Shown one piece after another: positions 1-4,783 of a stretch of 9,027 bases of DNA (positions are counted from its first letter, which is position 1; every line of letters begins with the position of its first letter). The notes under the pieces were generated by a model that was not told the DNA's origin, searched no databases, and saw nothing but the letters and a program-made list of their open reading frames with translations. The position numbers were made by a program, and so were the translations under genes. The DNA lies in contig JAUIGA010000118.1 in the NCBI GenBank assembly GCA_030430125.1, positions 1 to 9,027 on the forward strand, in the 5' to 3' direction. This DNA is from Chloroflexia bacterium. Its GTDB lineage: Bacteria; Chloroflexota; Chloroflexia; Thermomicrobiales; UBA6265.

Positions 1-5
1 ATCAT
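1..5 (-). CDS. Start of the next gene of the siderophore operon (probably the ABC ATPase), partial
   Basis: Only the start codon and two further bases are in the window. On the minus strand an ATG at positions 5-3 overlaps the TGA stop of the upstream permease (4-2) in the ATGA arrangement typical of translationally coupled genes. A purine-rich stretch, GAAGGGGG, lies about 7 bases upstream of this ATG and could serve as ribosome binding site. In YclNOPQ/FecCD-type importers the missing component at this place is the cytoplasmic ATP-binding subunit (YclP/FecE type), so that is the expected product. The identity is inferred from context alone, since no protein sequence is visible. Confidence 0.5.
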
Positions 6-1006
6 CTTGCATCCCCCTTCAGCAGCAGGGCGAGAAAGGTCAACCCACCCGCGAACTCGATGATGATGGACAGGCTGGTGTTGAATGAAAAGACGCGCTC
101 GACGACCAGCTGCCCGCCGATCAGCGTGATCGCCGCGATCAGCGCCGCGGCCGGCAACGTGTACCGATGGCGAGACGATCCGATCGACATGTAGGCAAGA
201 TGCGCGACCAGCAGGCCAAAGAACGTGATGGGCCCGACCAGGGCGGTCGAGACCGCGATCAGCACCGACACCGTCGACAGCGCCACGATCACCGTGCGGC
301 GGTAGTCCACCCCGAGGTTGATCGCGGTTTCCCGACCGAGCGCCACCGCGTCGAGCACGTATCGCATGCGCCAGAGCACGACAGAAACGGCTACGACCAG
401 CAAGGTCGTGACGCCGAGCAGCGTCTCGTCGACCGCGTTGAAGCTGGCGAAGCCGATGTCCTGCAGCACCACGAATTCGGTCGGATCGATCACGCGCTGC
501 AGCAGGTTGGTGACGCTGCCGAACATCACCCCGAAGACGATCCCGATCAGCACCAGCAGGTGCAACCCGCGATCCGCCGCGATGAACAGCCACCAGTACA
601 GCGCGAGCGAGAACGCCACCATCGCGCTGACCTCGATACCGAAGCGCACACGCTCGTCAATGGAAACGAGCGTTGCCGACCCCAGGAAGAAGACCGCAAC
701 CGTCTGGATCAGCATGTAGAGCGCGTCGAAACCCATGATTGACGGCGTCAGGATCCGGTTGTTGGTGATGGTCTGGAAGGTCACGGTGGAAACGGCGATC
801 GCCCATCCGACCACGACCATTGCCACCACCTTGCGGCCCCGAAAGGGGATGACGAAATCCCAGTTCCCGCGCGACTCAATGGTCATGAAGATGACGATCG
901 CGGTCACCGCCACGACAAGCATCAGCAGCAATCGCGTCAACGGGGACAAACGTGGCACGGCTGCCCTCCACCGCGCGCGCGGCGTGGGTACGGCACTAGC
1001 CGACAC
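2..1006 (-). CDS. Siderophore ABC transporter permease, FecCD family (YclO/FatC-like)
   Basis: This is an inner-membrane permease subunit for ferric-siderophore import, 334 residues, the usual length for FecCD proteins. The hydrophobic profile suggests about nine or ten membrane helices from residue 23 to the C terminus. Family landmarks are TNNRILTPSIMG (81-92, the early FecCD loop), R-x-x-x-x-LGVDYRR around 225-237, and GPITFFGLLVAHLA (258-271), which matches the FecCD GPIxFxGLIxPHxxR region that contacts the ATPase. The start is GTG at 1006, chosen because GAGGAGGT sits 6 bases upstream, so the gene overlaps the end of the first permease by 11 bp. It should form a heterodimer with that permease; the wording of the first loop fits the YclO/FatC side of the pair. 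The stop overlaps the next start (ATGA), so the operon continues off the left edge. Substrate is inferred from the operon, not from this subunit. Confidence 0.93.
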   Translation of the reverse strand: MSASAVPTPRARWRAAVPRLSPLTRLLLMLVVAVTAIVIFMTIESRGNWDFVIPFRGRKVVAMVVVGWAIAVSTVTFQTITNNRILTPSIMGFDALYMLIQTVAVFFLGSATLVSIDERVRFGIEVSAMVAFSLALYWWLFIAADRGLHLLVLIGIVFGVMFGSVTNLLQRVIDPTEFVVLQDIGFASFNAVDETLLGVTTLLVVAVSVVLWRMRYVLDAVALGRETAINLGVDYRRTVIVALSTVSVLIAVSTALVGPITFFGLLVAHLAYMSIGSSRHRYTLPAAALIAAITLIGGQLVVERVFSFNTSLSIIIEFAGGLTFLALLLKGDAR

Positions 1007-1991
1007 GGGACGACCTCCTCAGCAGCAGGAACAGGAACACCGCGCTGCCGATCACGCCGACCACCGTGCCGATCGGAATTTCGAACGGGTATCGCACCAC
1101 ACGCCCGAAGATGTCGCAGGCCAGCAGGAACGCCGCGCCGAACACAGCGACCCACGGCACCGCTCGACGGACGTTGTCGCCGACAACGAGACTGACGATA
1201 TTCGGCACGATGAGTCCCAGAAACGGAATCGTGCCGACCGTGACCACATTCACCGCCGTCACGGTGGACACGATCACGAGACCGAACACCAGCACCCGCC
1301 GGTAGTTCAGGCCGAGATTCGTCGAAAACGCCTCGCCCATGCCGGCGACGGTGAAGCGATCCGCGGCGATGAACGCCACAACGGTCAGTGCGCCGGCGAG
1401 CCAGAGGAGCTCGTAGCGTCCCCGCAGCACCCGCGAGAAATCGCCACCCGTCCAGGCGGCAAGGGACTGCAGCAGGTCGTGACGATAAGCGAAGAACGAG
1501 CTCACCGACCCCACCACGCCGCCGAGCATGATCCCGACCAGCGGCACCACCAGCGGTGAGCGCAGGGGGACACGCTGCAGGATCACCAGGAACAGCGCGG
1601 TTCCGACCAGCGCGGACCCGGTCGCGACGATGAGCTTCACCGGCAGCGGCGCTCCCGGCGCGAGCAGCGTCACGGCGAGGATACCCAGCCCCGCCCATTC
1701 CGTCGTACCCGCCGTGGTCGGCGAGACGAAACGATTACGCGACAGCATCTGCATGATCATGCCCGCCACACCCATCGACATGCCGACCAGCATGATCGCC
1801 AGGGTGCGGGGGATGCGACTGACCACGAAGACCATCGACGACTCGAAATCCTCGTCTCGCGCCAACACGGATTCGAACGAGAGATCGTAGACGCCGATGG
1901 CCAGGCTCGCCATCGCCAACAGAATCACGACGCCGATCGCGAGGATCAACCGCCGGTCGAATGGTGCGGGAACTGCAGGTGTCACGGACAC
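996..1991 (-). CDS. Siderophore ABC transporter permease, FecCD family (YclN/FatD-like)
   Basis: This is the first permease subunit of the ferric-siderophore importer, 331 residues with many hydrophobic helices starting at about residue 14. Recognisable FecCD signatures are RIPRTLA (59-65), followed by the glycine/methionine-rich second helix, LGLNYRR (226-232), GTIPFLGLIVPNI (253-265), and a C-terminal segment running from GRVV (296) through EIPIGTVVGVIGSAVFL (304-320), the classic end of this family. The start is given as GTG at 1991; another in-frame GTG lies two codons inside (1985), and no strong ribosome binding site distinguishes them. It is preceded by a 58-bp gap from the substrate-binding protein gene, containing a perfect palindrome, and overlaps the following permease gene by 11 bp. 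With its partner it should form the membrane channel of a catecholate-type ferric siderophore importer; substrate is inferred from the neighbouring binding protein. Confidence 0.93.
   Translation of the reverse strand: MSVTPAVPAPFDRRLILAIGVVILLAMASLAIGVYDLSFESVLARDEDFESSMVFVVSRIPRTLAIMLVGMSMGVAGMIMQMLSRNRFVSPTTAGTTEWAGLGILAVTLLAPGAPLPVKLIVATGSALVGTALFLVILQRVPLRSPLVVPLVGIMLGGVVGSVSSFFAYRHDLLQSLAAWTGGDFSRVLRGRYELLWLAGALTVVAFIAADRFTVAGMGEAFSTNLGLNYRRVLVFGLVIVSTVTAVNVVTVGTIPFLGLIVPNIVSLVVGDNVRRAVPWVAVFGAAFLLACDIFGRVVRYPFEIPIGTVVGVIGSAVFLFLLLRRSSRVG
1013..1020 (-). promoter_or_regulatory. Strong ribosome binding site of the second permease
   Basis: On the minus strand GAGGAGGT lies 6 bases before the GTG at 1006. 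It falls inside the last codons of the upstream permease gene, where it encodes part of the RRSS tail. It decides the GTG start and implies coupled, roughly equal translation of the two permeases. Confidence 0.8.
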
Positions 1992-2010
1992 GATCCGGGG
2001 AGCGATGGCG

Positions 2011-2040
2011 TCGCCCGGCGATTCGCGAATCGCCGGGCGA
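2011..2040. repeat. Perfect 30-bp palindrome between binding-protein and permease genes
   Basis: The left half TCGCCCGGCGATTCG is the exact reverse complement of the right half (2026-2040), giving a very stable GC-rich stem. It lies in the 58-bp gap after the stop codon of the substrate-binding protein (2050) and before the first permease start (1991). There is no T-run on the minus-strand 3' side, so it is not a normal intrinsic terminator. In binding-protein-dependent transporter operons such a stem commonly protects the upstream message from 3' decay, so that the binding protein is made in excess; partial termination is also possible. That role is inferred from position. Confidence 0.6.
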
Positions 2041-2049
2041 CGGAACCGG

Positions 2050-3024
2050 CTAGGCAGCGAACGCGGTTTCCAGCTCGTCCAGCATGCGCTGGGTGCTGTT
2101 CAGGCCGCCCCCAACGATGATGTACCAGTCGAACGGGTTCAGGTAGACCACCTGGTCGTTCTGCCAGGCCGTGGTTTCGTGCACGATGTCGTTGTCGAGC
2201 ACCTGCTCGGCCGCATCGCCCGCCTCACCGGTGGCGACGTCGCGGTCGATCACGAACAACCAGTCGGGGTCGTGCTCCAGCAGGAACTCGAAGGAGATCG
2301 GCTCACCATGGGTCGCCGCCTCGATGTCCTCCACCGGCGTCTCGATCCCGAGCACCTGATAGATGAAGGTGCCCCGGAACCCATCGGCCGCGAGGGCAAC
2401 CACGTTGCCGCCCGTGGTCATGATGATGAGGCCGGTGCCGGCACCGGCGACGGTCTCCTGCAACGCGGCCACACGGTCGTTGATCGATCCAAGGATCTCG
2501 TCCGCCTCGGCCTGCTTGCCGAAGATGGTCGCCAGGATCGTGGTGTTCGTGGTCAGATCCTCGATGAACCCCTCGTCGGCATTGGTGAGATCGATCGTCG
2601 GCGCAATCTTGCTCAGGTCATCGTAGGCTTCGGAGGACCGTGCCGCAACGATGATCAGGTCGGGCTGCATCTCGTTGATGAGCTCGTAGTCCGGCTCGAA
2701 CAGCGAGCCGATGATCTCGGTGTCGTCGGTCATGTACTGCGCGCCGTCGCCGGCCATCTCGGGCATGCCGTCCACCTCGACACCGAGCGCCTGCAGGGTG
2801 TCGATGCTGGTGACATCGAAGCTGTACACGACCTCCGGGTTGGCCGGTACGGTGGTTTCGCCCTGCATATGCGTCACGACGATCTCGGCGCCACCGTCTG
2901 CCGGGGTGGCGCCGAGCGCCGGGGTATCGGACTGCGCCGTGGCGCCGTTGCTCATCAGTGGTGTCAGCATCGACAGCAGCAGCATCGCCGCCGCGACCGC
3001 TGCGACCAAGGTACGTCTGTGCAT
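2050..3024 (-). CDS. Secreted siderophore-binding protein, YclQ/CeuE/FatB-like
   Basis: This is the extracytoplasmic binding protein that captures a ferric siderophore and delivers it to the FecCD permeases, 324 residues. Residues 1-30 form a signal peptide: HRR, a hydrophobic stretch, then an A-T-A cleavage motif at 28-30. The mature part reads like YclQ/CeuE: GETTVPANPEVVYSFD near 55-70, GSLFEPDYELI (106-116), QPDLIIVAAR (120-129), LSKIAPTI (137-144), ATHGEPISFEFL (237-248), DPDWLFVIDRD (252-262) and NPFDWY (296-301) followed by GGG. Glu110 and Glu241/246 fit the acidic knobs that dock onto permease arginines. R129, R217, R261, H239 and Y301 match the catecholate pocket pattern of CeuE. There is no cysteine, hence no lipobox. 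Start: ATG 3024 gives a canonical signal peptide and has GAGGAAGGAAA upstream; an in-frame ATG at 3072 would add 16 polar residues and is less likely. It is first in its operon. Confidence 0.93.
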   Translation of the reverse strand: MHRRTLVAAVAAAMLLLSMLTPLMSNGATAQSDTPALGATPADGGAEIVVTHMQGETTVPANPEVVYSFDVTSIDTLQALGVEVDGMPEMAGDGAQYMTDDTEIIGSLFEPDYELINEMQPDLIIVAARSSEAYDDLSKIAPTIDLTNADEGFIEDLTTNTTILATIFGKQAEADEILGSINDRVAALQETVAGAGTGLIIMTTGGNVVALAADGFRGTFIYQVLGIETPVEDIEAATHGEPISFEFLLEHDPDWLFVIDRDVATGEAGDAAEQVLDNDIVHETTAWQNDQVVYLNPFDWYIIVGGGLNSTQRMLDELETAFAA

Positions 3025-3101
3025 GACTTCCGCGTTTCCTTCCTCACTCGTGCGACCATTGCTCGGGTACATCCGCTTGCAAGCTTTACCCAGTCAAACA
3101 C

Positions 3102-3126
3102 AAATCCGACTAATTTGGTAGGATTT
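3102..3126. promoter_or_regulatory. Candidate operator: 25-bp imperfect palindrome in the divergent iron promoter region
   Basis: Left half AAATCCGACTAA, one central T (3114), and right half TTGGTAGGATTT are complementary at 10 of 12 positions. The dyad lies in the otherwise GC-rich 189-bp region between the divergently transcribed binding-protein and siderophore-interacting-protein genes, where both promoters must be. Its size and AT-rich ends fit a site for a dimeric repressor such as a Fur- or DtxR-family iron regulator. It does not match the textbook Fur or IdeR consensus closely, so the regulator is unknown. A TAGGAT (3118-3123) inside it could be a plus-strand -10 element, but no good -35 pairs with it. 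Confidence 0.45.
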
Positions 3127-3200
3127 CCAGCGGGCAATGCCGTATCTGCACGGCATGCGCCCACCGGGCGCGCATCCGGCGCGATCGGTGCCGGTGTTCT

Positions 3201-3206
3201 GGAGGT
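3201..3206 (+). promoter_or_regulatory. Ribosome binding site of the siderophore-interacting protein
   Basis: GGAGGT is followed by a 7-base spacer and GTG at 3214. This fixes the start at the GTG rather than at the in-frame ATG codons at 3256 or 3265, or at any point in the long open frame that extends further upstream antisense to the binding-protein gene. Confidence 0.8.
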
Positions 3207-3213
3207 CCAAACC

Positions 3214-4044
3214 GTGAGCAGCTCTCCCTCGACGACGACGCGGACAACACGCGTGATGCACCCGATGAAACCCCGTCTGGTGACGGTTGCCACCGTCCAG
3301 CGCATCACCCCAGCCTGTGTCCGCGTGACGGTGCAGGGCGACGACCTGGCAGATTTCGTCTCGCTCGATCCCGACGACCACATGAAGCTCGCCTTCCCTG
3401 CCGCCGGCGAGGCGGCGCCCGCCCTGCCGATGTGGGGCGAAAACGGCCCCGCGTGGCCCGAGGATCGCCCCCGCCCGGTGCTGCGCGACTACACCCCGCG
3501 CCGCGTCGACACGGCGGCCCGCACCATGGAGATCGACTTTGTGCTCCACGGCGACGGCCCTGCATCAACCTGGGCATCGACCGCGGCGCCGGGCCAGCAC
3601 CTGGGCATTCTCGGCCCGCGCGGATCGCACGTGGTCGAGCCGGCCTTCGATTGGTACCTGATGCTGGGGGACGAGACGGTGCTGCCGTCGATCGCGCGAC
3701 GCCTGGAAGAGATGCCGGCGGACACCCGCGCCATCGCCGTGATCGAGGTCAGTGGGCCCGAGGAGGAACAGCGTATCGACACCGCCGCCAACGCCGAGAT
3801 CGTCTGGGTGCATCGCGGGGATGCGTCACCCGGCAGCACCGATCTGCTGGAACGCGCGATTCGTGCGCTGGCGCTCCCGGAAGGTGAGGGATTCATCTGG
3901 GCCGGAGGCGAGGCAACCACGCTGAAGCCGATCCGCCGCCACCTGCTCAACGAGCGCGGGGTGCCGCGGGAATGGGCCAGCTTCTCGGGTCACTGGAAAC
4001 GCGGTGTCGCCGACCACGATCACCACGAGCCCATCGAGGATTGA
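3214..4044 (+). CDS. Siderophore-interacting protein (FAD-dependent ferric-siderophore reductase, ViuB/SIP family)
   Basis: This is a cytoplasmic flavoprotein that reduces imported Fe(III)-siderophore so iron can be released, 276 residues, typical for the SIP family. The first 18 residues are a Ser/Thr-rich extension; homology-like sequence begins at MKPRLVTV (18-25). The N-terminal FAD-binding barrel carries RDYTPRR (91-97), the R-x-Y-T motif for the flavin, and GPRGS (134-138) for its pyrophosphate. The C-terminal domain has GDETVLPSI (152-160), WAGGEA (229-234), Arg241, and SGHWKRG (258-264) near the end, all hallmarks of the SIP subgroup that uses NAD(P)H or ferredoxin as donor. Which donor cannot be read with confidence. 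It is divergent from the siderophore importer and probably co-regulated with it through the shared intergenic region. It is followed by structured noncoding DNA and a strong hairpin. Confidence 0.93.
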   Translation: MSSSPSTTTRTTRVMHPMKPRLVTVATVQRITPACVRVTVQGDDLADFVSLDPDDHMKLAFPAAGEAAPALPMWGENGPAWPEDRPRPVLRDYTPRRVDTAARTMEIDFVLHGDGPASTWASTAAPGQHLGILGPRGSHVVEPAFDWYLMLGDETVLPSIARRLEEMPADTRAIAVIEVSGPEEEQRIDTAANAEIVWVHRGDASPGSTDLLERAIRALALPEGEGFIWAGGEATTLKPIRRHLLNERGVPREWASFSGHWKRGVADHDHHEPIED

Positions 4045-4046
4045 TT

Positions 4047-4099
4047 CCAGGTCTGGTTGAACACCTGTCGCGGGCGTGAGGTCCCGCGGGCAGGCCTGG
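4047..4099. repeat. Nested inverted repeats just after the siderophore-interacting protein stop
   Basis: Outer arms CCAGGTCTG (4047-4055) and CAGGCCTGG (4091-4099) pair over nine positions with one G-U. Inside them, CGCGGG (4069-4074) and CCCGCG (4083-4088) form a perfect six-bp stem with an eight-base loop. The start is three bases past the TGA. It could be a 3'-end protective structure or a weak terminator without T-run; no known RNA family is recognised. Confidence 0.35.
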
Positions 4100-4168
4100 C
4101 GAGGACGGTGATCGCGCCCCCGTCATCCGAATTCGGTTTGTTGCCTCGTCTCCACCAGTATGGTCAGG

Positions 4169-4222
4169 CAACGACAAGAACCGCCGCACTGACGAGTGTC
4201 AGTGCGGCGGTTCTTGTCGTTG
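4169..4222. terminator. Bidirectional terminator: perfect 25-bp stem with 4-base loop
   Basis: Positions 4169-4193 and 4198-4222 are exact reverse complements around the loop GAGT. The inner half is GC-rich (CCGCCGCACTGAC side) and the outer half is A-rich on the left and T-rich on the right (TTCTTGTCGTTG). In both directions a GC stem is therefore followed by a T-rich tract, as in bidirectional rho-independent terminators. It sits between two convergent genes, 124 bp after the siderophore-interacting protein stop and 18 bp after the stop of the small minus-strand gene. The T-tract is interrupted by G and C, so efficiency is uncertain. Confidence 0.72.
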
Positions 4223-4240
4223 TCCAACGTGATGCGCGGA

Positions 4241-4459
4241 TCAGGCGTCAGGCGTCTTCGCCGCCTCGAAGGCGCCGCATCCGCTGATCGGGGACACCTT
4301 CAGGTCGATCTTCGCGTTGGCCGGCAGCCCGCACGGCTCGACGAGATCGTCGGGTGCCTCGTGCTTCAGCCGGATTTGGATGAGCTTCGGTTGCTCGGAG
4401 GCAAGATTCTCGCCGAAGTGGACACACAATCCGCACTGTCCATCATGTACCTGAAGCAT
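4241..4459 (-). CDS. Small four-cysteine (CGLC) protein of unknown function
   Basis: The product is 72 residues, probably cytoplasmic, with no signal peptide or membrane segment. It begins MLQVHDGQCGLCVHFGE, with a CxxC at C9/C12, a PCGLP at 42-46 (C43) and ISGC at 58-61 (C61); H5 and H14 flank the CxxC. Four cysteines in 72 residues in this arrangement suggest a metal site (zinc or Fe-S), which I infer. I recall similar short uncharacterised proteins with an N-terminal CGLC-HFGE and a C-terminal SGCxxFEPA-like end in Planctomycetes and other bacteria, without a known role. ATG 4459 is chosen because AAAGGAGA lies at good spacing upstream; a GTG directly before it (4462) is a less likely start. 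A plausible promoter lies at 4526-4554, and a shared terminator lies downstream. It is divergent from thrC and convergent with the siderophore gene, so context gives no functional link. Confidence 0.8.
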   Translation of the reverse strand: MLQVHDGQCGLCVHFGENLASEQPKLIQIRLKHEAPDDLVEPCGLPANAKIDLKVSPISGCGAFEAAKTPDA

Positions 4460-4525
4460 CACGTGTCTCCTTTCGCCTGGCCTGCTTCACGAGAACTCTC
4501 GCGACCAGAACCAACTCCTGAATCC

Positions 4526-4554
4526 ATAGTACACAAAATGTTGCCAAACTGCAA
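4526..4554 (-). promoter_or_regulatory. Putative sigma-70-type promoter for the small CGLC gene
   Basis: Reading the minus strand, TTGCAG (4554-4549), a 17-bp spacer and TACTAT (4531-4526) resemble -35 and -10 elements. They lie in a locally AT-rich segment, about 65 bp upstream of the small gene's start. Spacing is ideal, but the hexamers match the consensus only partly (3/6 and 4/6). Confidence 0.45.
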
Positions 4555-4610
4555 CTCTTTCATCTTCATGAAAAGCATGTATCGACTTCTGCATAATTCC
4601 GATACTGTCC

Positions 4611-4653
4611 ATCAGGATTTCAAGATCATTTCTGACTCCACCGATCAGGATTT
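4611..4653. repeat. 10-bp direct repeat ATCAGGATTT spaced 33 bp
   Basis: ATCAGGATTT occurs at 4611-4620 and again at 4644-4653. The start-to-start distance of 33 bp is close to three helical turns, which would place both copies on the same face of the DNA. They lie in the AT-rich part of the region upstream of thrC. They could be binding half-sites for a regulator of thrC or of the divergent small gene; a chance repeat is possible. Confidence 0.4.
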
Positions 4654-4770
4654 AGTCAGCCGGCGAGCACCCCGGGATGCAGGCCCCGCGCCTCGTAGAC
4701 CCGAAGGCGATGTTGCCGGTACCGGAGCCCCGGGTGATGATGTGACTGCTACGGTCGCCGCCAACCCATC

Positions 4771-4776
4771 GAGGAG
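4771..4776 (+). promoter_or_regulatory. Ribosome binding site of thrC
   Basis: GAGGAG is followed by a 7-base spacer and the GTG at 4784. This fixes the start just before the zinc-ribbon sequence and rules out the long open frame that continues upstream. Confidence 0.8.
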
Positions 4777-4783
4777 TCGGATT

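Larger units (their letters stand above)
4460..4783. other. Divergent intergenic region between the CGLC gene and thrC
   Basis: This is 324 bp without a gene. About 4500-4655 is conspicuously AT-rich against its surroundings and probably holds the promoters of both divergent genes. The thrC-proximal part (about 4656-4770) is again GC-rich and contains small palindromes (CCGGTACCGG at 4716-4725, CCCGGG at 4671-4676 and 4729-4734), so the thrC message may have a structured leader of over 100 bases. I looked for T-box or SAM-type riboswitch signatures, or a threonine-rich leader peptide, and saw none convincing. Confidence 0.6.

Noticed and set aside
937..1698. Minus-strand open frame in another register within the permease genes
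   Set aside because: The translation is Arg/Gly/Ala-rich with no helices or motifs; the FecCD frame explains this DNA.
3025..3072. Sixteen-residue upstream extension of the binding protein (ATG 3072)
   Set aside because: It would put polar residues in front of an otherwise canonical signal peptide and lies very close to the likely promoter; ATG 3024 fits better, although 3072 cannot be excluded.
1897..3213. Plus-strand open frame that continues far upstream of the siderophore-interacting protein
   Set aside because: It runs antisense to the binding-protein gene and encodes low-complexity, Arg/Asp/His-rich sequence. The GGAGGT site at 3201-3206 sets the true start at 3214.
4196..4783. Upstream in-frame extension of thrC
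   Set aside because: It overlaps the terminator arm and the whole antisense small gene, shows no domain, and a clear ribosome binding site precedes GTG 4784.
4656..4783. T-box or SAM-type riboswitch upstream of thrC
   Set aside because: None of the conserved core sequences (T-box UGGNACCGCG-like element, SAM-I core) is present.
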